This document shows, piece after piece, positions 6,851 through 15,742 of a DNA stretch of 35,032 bases. A model generated the notes under the pieces. The model saw only the letters and a program-made list of their open reading frames with translations, had not been told where the DNA came from and did not search any database. Location: assembly GCA_024280935.1 (NCBI GenBank), contig JAJRPE010000155.1, positions 1 through 35,032 of the forward strand, given 5' to 3'. The DNA is from Candidatus Hydrogenedentota bacterium. Its GTDB lineage: Bacteria; Hydrogenedentota; Hydrogenedentia; Hydrogenedentales; JAEUWI01. The translations under genes were made by a program, and so were the position numbers. How positions within the stretch are numbered: position 1 is the first letter of the stretch; every line of letters begins with the position of its first letter.

Positions 6851-8146
6851 ATGGATGATAACACCGATAAGAAAACGCCGAGAAAAAAGCCGGGCACCCC
6901 CTTATTCATGGGGGCCATGGCCTTCTATCTTCTTCTGGTTCACGGCACCAGCCTGTTGATGACCCAGGCGGGTACGGTCCAAGGCCCGCCCCTGGATTGC
7001 CCCGATATCTGGCCGTGGCTCACGGGTACCCTGAATAGTCTCGGCGGTGCTTCGGCCCTGTCGTGCGCACTGGTGGCGCTGCCGCTGCTCTATGGATGCA
7101 TGGTGTGCGTCTTTCTGCTTACGCGCCAGATCGTGGGCGGGCCGCCATGGCTTGGTTCCCTCGCGGGTACATTCCTCATGGCGCACCCGGCGAAGACAGA
7201 AATCCTTTTCACGCCAACGGGACTCTTTTACTGCCTGGCGACGTTGGCTGCCCTTGCTGCGACCTTGGCCTATGTACGGCTTTGCACTCAGGGCTGCGTT
7301 GGGCGTTACATGATTGCCTTGGCATGTTTCGTGTGCGCAACCGTCCCATTTGCTGTGAATGCGGCATTATTTGGGGTACTTATCCTGATTGAGTTCATGG
7401 TGGGTGACCCGGAAAAACGCAATTGGCTCCGTCTTCTTCCTTTCGTATTGGTCACCATGTTGGCCAACTGGTTCCATCTGGATACCATCTATGCCCAAAT
7501 GCCGACACTGGCTACGATGTTTGGCCCCTTGCTCCTCGTGGTGTATCCCATCGGCCTCCTGCATGAAACGGTCGCCGGTTTGGGATTTGCCCCCTGGCAA
7601 GCGTGGGGGTGGGGCGGCCTCGTCTTTGTATGCGTCGTCGCTTCGTTGTATTACATAAAGTCCAAGCCCTACCGCTTTGCGGTGATTGCTATCATCCTCT
7701 TTCGCTTCTATCCCGGTGCCCTGCCCATCGACTACGTTACGATGGACGGCGGAGGCCAGCTTTTCTATCCGCTGGCCCTCACGGGCGTGGCGTTGGCCGC
7801 GCTGAGCGGGTGGCTCATGCGCTTTGAGGCGTGGGGCAAGCCGACGGTAGCCCTGACCACCATTTTGTGTGTGGTGCTGTTTATGTTGCAGTTTCAGGCC
7901 AACCGGGCTTATGTGAATCGCGTGCAGGAGCTTGGGCATCCCTGCCCGACACAAGAGGCACGTTGCGGCATGGAATCCACGCCGGTCTATGTTGCCAGTC
8001 CAAGCGCACGAACCCTCGTGCCTCGGGATCGCGCGGCACGACTATTGAGAGAGGGGGCGCTTTACAGTGTCGATGATGAATTCATGACACAACACGCCTC
8101 TTCTGTCGGGCAGGGATACCCAACCTCCTTTTTGGTGGCATCATGA
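6851..8146 (+). CDS. Polytopic membrane protein with repeat-encoded C-terminus
   Basis: A 431-aa ORF. Residues 1-19 are basic and cytosolic-like; then about eight or nine hydrophobic segments follow (for example FYLLLVHGTSLLM, ALVALPLLYGCMVCVFLL, VGLGFAPWQAWGWGGLVFVC-like and LTTILCVVLFML). I do not recognise a family; the layout resembles polytopic glycosyltransferase or O-antigen-type proteins. From about residue 360 (VQE|LGHPCPTQEARCGM) the sequence is encoded by repeat A3, so the last 70 residues are not ancestral. The TGA stop overlaps the next gene's ATG (ATGA), suggesting translational coupling. A TATACT box ends 10 nt before the ATG and there is no Shine-Dalgarno, so the leader may be very short. 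Confidence 0.6.
   Translation: MDDNTDKKTPRKKPGTPLFMGAMAFYLLLVHGTSLLMTQAGTVQGPPLDCPDIWPWLTGTLNSLGGASALSCALVALPLLYGCMVCVFLLTRQIVGGPPWLGSLAGTFLMAHPAKTEILFTPTGLFYCLATLAALAATLAYVRLCTQGCVGRYMIALACFVCATVPFAVNAALFGVLILIEFMVGDPEKRNWLRLLPFVLVTMLANWFHLDTIYAQMPTLATMFGPLLLVVYPIGLLHETVAGLGFAPWQAWGWGGLVFVCVVASLYYIKSKPYRFAVIAIILFRFYPGALPIDYVTMDGGGQLFYPLALTGVALAALSGWLMRFEAWGKPTVALTTILCVVLFMLQFQANRAYVNRVQELGHPCPTQEARCGMESTPVYVASPSARTLVPRDRAARLLREGALYSVDDEFMTQHASSVGQGYPTSFLVAS
7926..8129 (+). repeat. Family A element, copy A3, inserted into a gene end
   Basis: Ends 7926-7951 and 8104-8129 match as inverted repeats at 24 of 26 positions (AGGAGCTTGGGCATCCCTGC... and ...GGGATACCCAACCTCCT). The interior holds the family core GCACGAACCCTCGTGCCTCG and GGGATCGCGCGGCAC. 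The element lies wholly inside the membrane-protein ORF, which stays open through it, and finishes 13 bp before the GH38-like start codon. Its left end has CAGGAGC where other copies have TAGGAGG, so no stop codon is created. Confidence 0.85.
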
Positions 8147-11100
8147 ACCGGCTCCCAACACGATATCTCGCCCTACTGCTTCTCGTAGTGATGGCGGCCT
8201 TGCCAACGCATGCCCAGGATCCTGCCGAGGCAATGGCCCCAATCCTGGACCGGGGTTACATCGCCCATTGGCTCGTATGCGGACCCTTTACGCCCGATGT
8301 GCCCGGTGGTATTCTAGCGGCGATTCGCGATGATGCGGCTGTGCTCAGCGATAGGGACTTCATGGAGCTCGGCGGCGGTATTGCCCGGATGCGGCCCCGT
8401 CATCTGACGCGGATTCCACGGCCAGAGGGCGGCGATGAAGCGATATGGCAGCAGGCGGGCACGACCGGCCCCGAGCTGGATCTCGCTCCATTCTTTCCCG
8501 GCGAAGCCGTGGGTGTGGCCTACGCGGCCTTCTATGTGTCCTCGCCCAATCGGACGCGGCTTCTCCTTGATTTGGAGTCGCCCTTGGGCGTGCGCATCTG
8601 GGCCAATGGCTTTCCCGTGGCCGACTACGAAGCGGGGCCTTTCGATACGGTGGGCAAGGACCAGATTGCGGTGGGACTTCGTCGGGGCAGCAACCTGGTG
8701 ATCTTCGAGGTGCCCGGCGCGGACTATGCTGCCATGGCCCGCGCCAGGGGATTGAGTGTCGCCCAGCTCACGGCGGGGAGCATGGCCAACCGTCCCCGTC
8801 TGCGCAAGACGAGCGGCTTCGCCCTGTCGCTGAAACTGCACGAGACCAAGCCTTTGGGCGACAAGCTGGTCTACGTTCCGGTGTTGGAAGATGCGGGCAC
8901 CTTCTCTGGCTTTGTGGGCGATTTGAAGCAGGATGTCTTGCTTACGCTGAACAATCCCACAGAAGAAATTTCGGAGCCGGTGGAAGCGCTCATCGCCGTG
9001 CCCGGCATGCCTCTTCCGCAGTTGGTGGAGATTGAAGCGCTCAACGCCGGGGAAACCCGCCAGGTCTCCGTGGCCCTGCCGCTGAAAAGTAGCGGGGCCG
9101 GCAGTGGAATCACGGTGTCCGTCCGGTTGGTCAGTGGCGATGCTACCGCAGCTTTCACCGATACTGTGGTGCTGAATTCTGGCGCGGGCGAAAGCGGCGT
9201 GGTGCGGGTGATTACGGGCCACACCATGTCGGATTCCGATGCGCCCATGTCCGATGCCGACTATCTGAGCAGCGCAAAGCGGCAACTGTTTTTTTGGCGG
9301 CAATCCCCGGGCTACGGCTTTGATTTGGGCTATGCGTCCGCTTGGCACAAGCCCTTCGTGGCTTTTCCTGACTTGCGGGAAGATCTGAAACGGGCAACGC
9401 AGGAGGGTGCCGTTACGGTGCGGAGCGGCTACGCGCCCATCGACGAGCGGGTTGTTGGCGGAACCCTGCTCTGGCGCAACCTCCAACTGGGACTGCACAT
9501 GGCCGGAAGCCACCTCAATAGCACCACGCCGCACTACTTGGCGTGGGACGTGCCGGCCATCGCTCCCCAAACGGCCCAATTGCTTCGTTACACGCCCATC
9601 ACGGGCATGGTGAGCAATCTGGATACGCCGGGCCTCCATCCCTTGAGCCGCCTCTATGATCTTACGGGCAATACACGCTATCTTCGTCGCAAGCTGGTGG
9701 CCCAAGGCCCGGCCAATGTGGATGACCTCCGGGAAATGGTGGCCTTGCAGCGTCGTGAACTGCTCAACCAAGGCATAGCAACGGACGTCCTTGTGCTGGA
9801 AAATGTGGTGTCGCCCCCCGAACCTTTCTATCGTGGCAGCGTCGGGGATCTCGCCCGTGCCTACCCCCGCATTCGGCTGGACGACGGGGGCGCGGCGACC
9901 TTTTTCGAGGAACTCATGGGCTTGGGTGAAGGCGTTCAGATTGCCATTGCGCCCGTGGCGATTAATCTCAACCTGGGTCAACCGGGTGCGCTGCTGTCCA
10001 TGCCCCTGCTGCAACGGACCCATGGCGAGGTCGCCCGGCAATTGGAAGACGCGGAAACCCTGGCAACCTTGGCGAGCCTGCAGGGCGCGGTTTATCCCCA
10101 TGCGGCCATGGAATTTGCCTGGCGCCAGTTGCTCTATTACAGCACCCCGGCGCAGCTTGGCGTGCCTCGGGAGGAGGAAGAAGTGCTCGATGCTCTCGCC
10201 GGATACCGGGAGGTGGCCGAATGGACGGCGGACAGCATTCGGCGGAGCAGCGAGTTTTTGGCGGGTTCTATTGATACGGCGGGGAAGAGTCCCTTGAATC
10301 AGGGCGACTTTCAGGCCCTGGTCGTCTTCAATCCGTCAAGCGAGCGTGCCACGATTCCAGTAACGGCCCGGCTGCCAATCGAAGCACCCAGCGGCCTGGC
10401 CCTCGTCGACGAGGAGGGCACCGCAGTGTCCTTTATCGTTCGGTCCTACCAGGGTGCGCAGCTTATCGAGTTTGTTGCCGATGCACTGCCGCCCTTTGGC
10501 TACGCGACGTATTACGTGGGCGCAACAGGCCGCTTGCCCGCCCCGGTCGCTGGCGCGGACCTGCAAATCGAGAATGAGTACCTGGCGATTTTTGTGGACC
10601 CGGAGACTGGAGCGCTCCAGTCGATCTTGAACAAGAAAACCGGTGCCGAAGTGTCTGCGGGCCTCATGAACGAAATCCTGTTCCTTTCCGAAGATGAATC
10701 GGAGAATCGTGGGGGGACCGAGCTTTGGACACGTTCCGCCGGGGAGGACATGCCCACGCCGACAACGATCACGTCCGATCATTCGGCTTTCCGGGAACGG
10801 ATCTCCGTCATAACGCCGTTGGAATCTGGCTCGCTGGAACAGCACTACACCCTCTACGCGGGCGTGCCCTGGGTCTATTGCGAAACACTCCTCGATGGCG
10901 TCTCCCTGGCTGGAAAGGCAGCGGTCGCCTCCTTTCAGCTTCCCCACGAGGGTGCCAGCCTCTTGGTGGGGGAACGCTTCGGGGCCATGGTCGGCGCGCG
11001 GGGACAGGACGACTTTGTCTTAAAGACCCGTGGCGGAGAAAACGTGGGGGGGACCGTGCCCTATCCCGCCTATCAGTGGGCCGCCCTCAGCGCCAACGAT

Positions 11101-12951
11101 CTGATTCAGGTGGGCTCGGGCGGCGTGGTGCCCTGGGAACCTGCGATAATTGTCTATGGCCCGACCGCTGTGCTGGAGCGGGCCGCGCGTGATTTGCAGA
11201 AGGCCCTGATTGGCCGGGGCATTCCGAGCATTCTTCAGTCGGATGCGCCGGTGAAGCCCGACTTCCTCTGGACCGACAGTACGACGGAGCAAGACAGCAA
11301 CGCCTATCTGGCGTCGGGCTACCGGATGCGCATTGTGCTGGGGAGTCCCGACCAGAATCGATTTTGCGAAGGGTTGCTTGCCCAGTTGTCCGACGAGCGG
11401 GTGACCGAATACATCGAGCGGATTCCGGGCGGCGCGCGGCTGTTGCTCCACGATGAAAATGTTCCCGATGGCATGGCCCCCGTGCCCACCCTCATGCTTG
11501 GCGGACTTACGCCCTCCCAGAGCGCGGAGCTTGCCGATAGCCTTACGCGGGCCGTGCGCCTTGGCCAACGCTACTTGTTGCCGCCCTCAGCCTATGTGCC
11601 CAGTCGCATTCAGCAGGAAACGACCCAAGGTTGCGCCCTTCTTTTTTCGGATACCATGTCGGTGTCCCAGCAGCGCGATGGCCGATTGCTTCTGGGGCTG
11701 CAACATCGTACTCCCCTGGAGCGCCGTGACGGCGATGGAAGTCAGATGCTGACCCGCACGTCCTTTTCCTACGCCATCTTTCCCTTTCAGGACACGTGGC
11801 GGGATGCACAGGTTCCCGCAGCGGCGGCACGCTACGCCATCAAGCCGATTGTCGCCGTGACGGATATTCATCCCGGTGAACTGCCCACCCAACAGGCCTT
11901 TTTGGAGGTGGAACCCAGGGGACTTCGGGTGGCTGGATTGAAGCCTGCGGGCTTTCCCACGACCACCAACACACGCACGGCCTTTCACCCCCGTGATGGC
12001 TACAGCCTTCACGCGTGGGAGCCGACGGGACAGCGTTGGTCGGGCGTTCTGCGCAGCAGCAGCAACATCGCGGAAGCACGCACGGCGGATGTGCTCGAAT
12101 TGCCCCAGACCCCGTGGTCTGTTTCTGGTGCGGAGGTCGAGCTCGAAGTTGATGGATTTCAGTTCTTGCCGCTCTGGTTTCTTCCAACGGTTGCCAAGCC
12201 CCTGGATGGAATCGCGCGGTTGGGCCGGGAAACGGACCCTTATGGCGTGCTGGAGACGCGGTATTGGGACGAGAGGCGCGGTGCGGCTCCCTTGCGGAAA
12301 ATGCCGATTGGCTTGCTGCTGCGCGGTGCCCTGGCCGGAGAATCGCCCGCCATCGAGGTGGTGCTGAGCAACCACACGACCGACCGCACGGTGCAGGGTT
12401 CCGTCACGCTGGAGGTGACATCCGGGTTGAGCTTTGGGCCCCAGAGTTTTTATTACAATCTCGGGCCCGGTCAAAAACATGTAGAGCCAGTCCAGATGGC
12501 CCGCACCCCTGGCATGGACGGGGAAATGGCCGTGGTTGCCGAGACTAAATTTGAAGGCCAGGTCTATCGCGATGTCCTCATGACCAACGAAGCGCCCTAT
12601 CTGATGGAGACCAGTCGGAATGGTGCCCAGCTTCGGGTGAATATCCGAAACGACAGCAGCGTGTATGGCAAAGGCTATTTGGATGTAATCGTGGCACCGG
12701 CGCACTGGCCCGAGCTTGCTAAGTTCCCCGAGTTGTCCATTGCACCACGCAGGGCGGCGGTGTCCATCCCGCCCTATAAGTCGCAAAGCATCGTGTTTGC
12801 CCTGTCCGAGCCGGATGTCGACCTGCCCGTCGTGGTAAAGCTGGCGGCCAATGGGATGGTTCAATACCAGCGAATAACGGAATCAACACCGGCAGCAGGG
12901 GAGGAAGTCACAGGAGCAGACGCCCCCGTGCCGCCACCGCCCAGAAGATAA
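8143..12951 (+). CDS. Very large secreted GH38-like (alpha-mannosidase fold) protein, probably catalytically degenerate
   Basis: 1602 aa with a signal peptide (LALLLLVVMAALPTHA). An N-terminal beta domain with an IWANGFPVADYE carbohydrate-binding-like loop precedes a region with GH38 layout. The C-terminal GH38 sandwich is clear: ALVVFNPSSERATIPV (about 729), LPPFGYATYYV, then ENEYLAIFVDPETGALQSIL (about 809). The family's catalytic landmarks look replaced: where HxHxDxxW is expected there is ITGHTMSDSDAP (about 354), and where the QFHDILPG-type motif is expected there is AWRQLLYYSTPAQLG (about 659). This suggests a binding protein or altered chemistry. A further beta-rich 500 residues follow. 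It overlaps the membrane gene by ATGA; GGTGG lies 5 nt upstream of the start. Confidence 0.7.
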   Translation: MNRLPTRYLALLLLVVMAALPTHAQDPAEAMAPILDRGYIAHWLVCGPFTPDVPGGILAAIRDDAAVLSDRDFMELGGGIARMRPRHLTRIPRPEGGDEAIWQQAGTTGPELDLAPFFPGEAVGVAYAAFYVSSPNRTRLLLDLESPLGVRIWANGFPVADYEAGPFDTVGKDQIAVGLRRGSNLVIFEVPGADYAAMARARGLSVAQLTAGSMANRPRLRKTSGFALSLKLHETKPLGDKLVYVPVLEDAGTFSGFVGDLKQDVLLTLNNPTEEISEPVEALIAVPGMPLPQLVEIEALNAGETRQVSVALPLKSSGAGSGITVSVRLVSGDATAAFTDTVVLNSGAGESGVVRVITGHTMSDSDAPMSDADYLSSAKRQLFFWRQSPGYGFDLGYASAWHKPFVAFPDLREDLKRATQEGAVTVRSGYAPIDERVVGGTLLWRNLQLGLHMAGSHLNSTTPHYLAWDVPAIAPQTAQLLRYTPITGMVSNLDTPGLHPLSRLYDLTGNTRYLRRKLVAQGPANVDDLREMVALQRRELLNQGIATDVLVLENVVSPPEPFYRGSVGDLARAYPRIRLDDGGAATFFEELMGLGEGVQIAIAPVAINLNLGQPGALLSMPLLQRTHGEVARQLEDAETLATLASLQGAVYPHAAMEFAWRQLLYYSTPAQLGVPREEEEVLDALAGYREVAEWTADSIRRSSEFLAGSIDTAGKSPLNQGDFQALVVFNPSSERATIPVTARLPIEAPSGLALVDEEGTAVSFIVRSYQGAQLIEFVADALPPFGYATYYVGATGRLPAPVAGADLQIENEYLAIFVDPETGALQSILNKKTGAEVSAGLMNEILFLSEDESENRGGTELWTRSAGEDMPTPTTITSDHSAFRERISVITPLESGSLEQHYTLYAGVPWVYCETLLDGVSLAGKAAVASFQLPHEGASLLVGERFGAMVGARGQDDFVLKTRGGENVGGTVPYPAYQWAALSANDLIQVGSGGVVPWEPAIIVYGPTAVLERAARDLQKALIGRGIPSILQSDAPVKPDFLWTDSTTEQDSNAYLASGYRMRIVLGSPDQNRFCEGLLAQLSDERVTEYIERIPGGARLLLHDENVPDGMAPVPTLMLGGLTPSQSAELADSLTRAVRLGQRYLLPPSAYVPSRIQQETTQGCALLFSDTMSVSQQRDGRLLLGLQHRTPLERRDGDGSQMLTRTSFSYAIFPFQDTWRDAQVPAAAARYAIKPIVAVTDIHPGELPTQQAFLEVEPRGLRVAGLKPAGFPTTTNTRTAFHPRDGYSLHAWEPTGQRWSGVLRSSSNIAEARTADVLELPQTPWSVSGAEVELEVDGFQFLPLWFLPTVAKPLDGIARLGRETDPYGVLETRYWDERRGAAPLRKMPIGLLLRGALAGESPAIEVVLSNHTTDRTVQGSVTLEVTSGLSFGPQSFYYNLGPGQKHVEPVQMARTPGMDGEMAVVAETKFEGQVYRDVLMTNEAPYLMETSRNGAQLRVNIRNDSSVYGKGYLDVIVAPAHWPELAKFPELSIAPRRAAVSIPPYKSQSIVFALSEPDVDLPVVVKLAANGMVQYQRITESTPAAGEEVTGADAPVPPPPRR

Positions 12952-12963
12952 ATTTAATTTGCA

Positions 12964-13208
12964 CCACGAATGGACTTGGGGTGCCGTTGGCCGAGACCAA
13001 GAATGTTTTTCACCACGAAGAGCGTAGAATGTAGGACATCCGTCCCGGTTGTCACAGGCCGTTTACGGCCTCCTCCCACTTGGGAATCTGACAGCAGAGA
13101 CGGTCGCCCTACATATTTTGTCAGTATGACTACTCTTTGGGCTCTCTGCGTTTTTTGTGGTCAATAATTTTGTGTCATTAATTCGTGTTCATTGGTGTCC
13201 ATTCGTGG
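12964..13208. repeat. Composite repeat bounded by CCACGAATGGAC inverted ends
   Basis: CCACGAATGGAC (12964-12975) and GTCCATTCGTGG (13197-13208) are exact inverted copies. The right side also has the common dispersed string ATTCGTGTTCATTGGTGTCC. A second, inner pair (CACCACGAAGAGC at about 13011 and CTCTCTGCGTTTTTTGTGG) is imperfect. Element C1 is nested inside. This accounts for most of the gene-free interval 12952-13306. Confidence 0.65.
13029..13114. repeat. Family C palindromic element, copy C1
   Basis: Ends ATGTAGGACATCCGTCCCG and GAGACGGTCGCCCTACAT form an imperfect inverted repeat. The left half (TGTAGGAC..CCGTCCCGG.TGTCACAGGCCG) matches copy C2 at 27645. It is nested in the larger repeat 12964-13208. 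Confidence 0.7.
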
Positions 13209-13306
13209 TCAAAATTTTCCCATGGTGGGATGCGCCTTTCGGGCGGTAAAATAACAATCCGCCTGAAAACCTGTCACGACTCTCGCTATACGGAGTGCTA
13301 GCAAAC

Positions 13307-14203
13307 ATGGATATCAAAGGCATTGCCCTCTACCTGGGCCTTAGTTTCTCGCTCGTTTTCGTACTGTGTTTCGTGCTTATTTCCCAAGGGGCCATCGAAT
13401 TCCAATCCCCGAATCTTTTTCAATACCTCGCCCAAGTGGCCCTCATGGGGATTCCTGCCGTATCGGCGTTGCTCGCCGGGTTTCTTGTTCTCGCAAAGAC
13501 ACCGGCGGATCCGACACGACTCTGGCCCATCCCCCTGCCGGGCCTGTTGCGCGTGCTCGCAATGCCCATCGCGGTTTTTGCCGTGGCCTACGGTTTGGCG
13601 GCGCTCCTCGGCCTCAGCCATCCGCAATGGAATTTGGCAGGGCTACTGAATGAAGTCGAATCCGTTTCGCCCCGCCCTTTGGATCCCGACGTTAGGGCCA
13701 TCGCGCCCTACGTTGTTTTTCTGTCCTACCCGTTCCTGAGCGTGGGACTCGCGGCCCTCTTCGCCGTCGTCGCCGTGGCATCGGAATTCGGCTGGCGCGG
13801 CTTCCTCTTGCCCCGCCTTATGCCCCTTGGTGCTTTGCCCGCCTACGTGATTGTTGGTGTTTTCTGGGGACTCTGGTTCTTCCCCTTCCTCTACGGATGG
13901 CACCGGGAGATCGGGGACTTCGACGGTATGGCGGGCACCCAATTGCGGTTTGTGGCTCTGGGTGTTGTGTTGAGCGTGGTGCTCGGTCAGATAAAGAACC
14001 GAACACAACACCTGGGACTCTGCGCCCTCGCGCTGGGCGGTTTTGCGGCCCAAGCCTCCGGCCTCTGGGAACACCTATTCCAACAGTCCACCCCCCCTTG
14101 GACGGGACCCCTCGGCTGGATTATCATCGGGTGTGTGGGAGTGAGCGCCTTGCTGCCAGGGTTGTGGTCTGGGGCAAAGCCTCGCTCCATTGATGTTGTA
14201 TAG
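13307..14203 (+). CDS. CPBP (CAAX protease/bacteriocin-processing) family membrane protein, degenerate active site
   Basis: A 298-aa polytopic membrane protein. The SEFGWRGFLLPRL segment (about residue 159) is the CPBP motif 1, normally EExxxR, and GVFWGLWFFPFLYGW is motif 2, normally containing a catalytic His (WGLWH). Here the first Glu is Ser and the motif-2 His is Phe; the later conserved His/Asn region reads LGLCALALGGF without a His. The fold therefore seems kept but the glutamate protease residues are lost. I use ATG 13307 (CGGAG 11 nt upstream) rather than the track's GTG 13295, which lies on that site. It stands alone, convergent with the M42 gene. The role is unknown. Confidence 0.7.
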   Translation: MDIKGIALYLGLSFSLVFVLCFVLISQGAIEFQSPNLFQYLAQVALMGIPAVSALLAGFLVLAKTPADPTRLWPIPLPGLLRVLAMPIAVFAVAYGLAALLGLSHPQWNLAGLLNEVESVSPRPLDPDVRAIAPYVVFLSYPFLSVGLAALFAVVAVASEFGWRGFLLPRLMPLGALPAYVIVGVFWGLWFFPFLYGWHREIGDFDGMAGTQLRFVALGVVLSVVLGQIKNRTQHLGLCALALGGFAAQASGLWEHLFQQSTPPWTGPLGWIIIGCVGVSALLPGLWSGAKPRSIDVV

Positions 14204-14471
14204 GTGTGGTGTCTGCATCTCAGGGACTGACGCAGCCACACCCCTGTTGCAGTAACGATGCCACCTCGAATCTTCCCGTGCGATTCGGAAAAACAAGAAG
14301 CTCTTAGATGGCTGTGGATGTCCCTTGTGGCGATGATAGACCGCAGCCAACTCCCCCAACAGCGGGACAGCCACGGCCATTTACGGTGTCCTGTTCGGGC
14401 CGCTACAAACACAATAGCGATGTCGAATCAGCCTACTGCGCCGCCGTTTGGCCGCGTCAGTCCCTGGATGT
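14204..14471. other. Gene-free interval between convergent genes
   Basis: A hairpin GGTGTGG (14203-14209) / CCACACC (14236-14242) with an inner CTGC/GCAG stem lies just after the CPBP stop and could act as a terminator, but it has no T-run. A second dyad-rich patch (GGGACAGCCACGGCC...GGTGTCCTGTTC, about 14362-14397) resembles family C palindromes. I see no gene. Confidence 0.4.
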
Positions 14472-15533
14472 TTATTTCGGAATAAAACTCGTGTTGGCTT
14501 TCAGGCCCTGTATCCACGTGGCGATTAGCTTGGAGGCGTTCTCCACGTCTTTCAGCGAGACCAGTTCCACGGGCGTGTGCATGTAGCGGTTGGGAATCCC
14601 GATGAGGGCGGTGGCAACACCGCCGCGGCTCAATTGCATAGCGTTGGCATCGGTGCCGGTGCCCCGGGGTGCGGCGAGGGGTTGGAGGGGGATTTTCGCT
14701 TTCCTGGCGGCATCCAGGATGCCTTTGTGGACCACGGGGTTGATGTTGGGTCCACGGCTGATGATGGGGCCGTCTCCGATGGCCGTTTCGCCGTAGCGGC
14801 TGCCTTCGCCACGGGGATGATCGGGGGCCCAGGCGACATCCACCGCAAGACCCGCGTGGGGATTGCAGCCGTGGCTGCTGGTGGTCGCGCCGCGCAGTCC
14901 GATTTCTTCCTGCACCGTGGTAACGCAATAGAGCGCCACGTTAATCTTTTTTCGGGCCAGCAGGCGCACCGCTTCCATGATGACGAAGGCACCCACGCGG
15001 TCATCCAGCGCACGGGCGACGACCATGTCGTTGCGTAGCTCCTGGTAGCCAACCGCGATGGTAATGGGATCGGCGATGCCCACTACCTTCTCCGCGTCCT
15101 TTTTGTCCTTTGCGCCAATGTCGATCCACATCTCGTGCATTTCGAGGGCCTTGTTGCGGTCCTTCGCGGGGGTGAGGTGGATGGCTTTTCGACCGATAAC
15201 GCCGGGGACAGGGCCACCCTTGCCGTGGACCGTAACGCGCTGTCCGCCGAGAACCGCGCTATCCACGCCGCCGATGGGCACGAAGCCGAGGAAGCCGTCC
15301 TTGTCGATGGTGTTGACCATGAGTCCGATTTCATCGACATGGCCCGCAAGCATGATGCGGAGGTCGGCCTTCTTGTTAATGACGTGGTATTGGTTGCCGT
15401 GGACGTCCTTGTAAATCTCGTCCGCGTAGGGCTCCATATATTTTTTACAGACCCGTTGTATTTTTTCCTCAAATCCAGAGGGACTCGGGGTGCTGAGTAG
15501 TTTTTTCAGGAAATCGAGGGACTCTTTTCGCAT
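14472..15533 (-). CDS. M42 family metallo-aminopeptidase, paralog 1
   Basis: A 353-aa protein of typical M42 (glutamyl aminopeptidase/FrvX/TET) length. Metal and catalytic landmarks are all visible: AGHVDEIGLMV (zinc His and catalytic Asp), RALDDRVGAF (bridging Asp), VTTVQEEIGLRGATTS (catalytic Glu pair), LAVDVAWAPD (Asp ligand) and IPNRYMHTPVE (His ligand). M42 enzymes form large cytosolic dodecamers that trim peptides released by proteases. AAGGA lies about 10 nt before the ATG. It follows a second M42 gene in the same direction, separated by a palindromic element. The exact residue specificity cannot be read. Confidence 0.93.
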   Translation of the reverse strand: MRKESLDFLKKLLSTPSPSGFEEKIQRVCKKYMEPYADEIYKDVHGNQYHVINKKADLRIMLAGHVDEIGLMVNTIDKDGFLGFVPIGGVDSAVLGGQRVTVHGKGGPVPGVIGRKAIHLTPAKDRNKALEMHEMWIDIGAKDKKDAEKVVGIADPITIAVGYQELRNDMVVARALDDRVGAFVIMEAVRLLARKKINVALYCVTTVQEEIGLRGATTSSHGCNPHAGLAVDVAWAPDHPRGEGSRYGETAIGDGPIISRGPNINPVVHKGILDAARKAKIPLQPLAAPRGTGTDANAMQLSRGGVATALIGIPNRYMHTPVELVSLKDVENASKLIATWIQGLKANTSFIPK

Positions 15534-15641
15534 GGGTAATTATCCTTCCGAGGTTAGGGGCGCTATGATACCTGATCAGGACGGAATGTTGGGAATTTCG
15601 AGTTTGTGGGCATACCGTAGGGTCAAAACGGGAGTAGGACT

Positions 15642-15742
15642 ATTGGGAGCGCAGGCGGCCCGCCTGCATAGTGCAACGAAGTTGCACGAAAAACGTCGCA
15701 CGCTCTGTTGTGCGATGCGGTCGAGACGCCTACGCTCCCAAT
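15642..15742. repeat. Palindromic MITE-like element between the M42 genes
   Basis: The ends ATTGGGAGCGCAGGCG and CGCCTACGCTCCCAAT are inverted repeats with one mismatch. Inside are two hairpins, GTGCAAC-GAA-GTTGCAC and CGCAC...GTGCG. The right end touches the stop codon of the second M42 gene (15742-15744). It is about 101 bp and has no ORF. Confidence 0.75.

Noticed and set aside
8314-10101. 595-aa minus-strand ORF
   Set aside because: Antisense shadow of the GH38-like gene, His/Gly/Arg-rich composition with no domain.
11587-12864. 425-aa minus-strand ORF
   Set aside because: Shadow of the same GH38-like gene; no motif or ribosome site.
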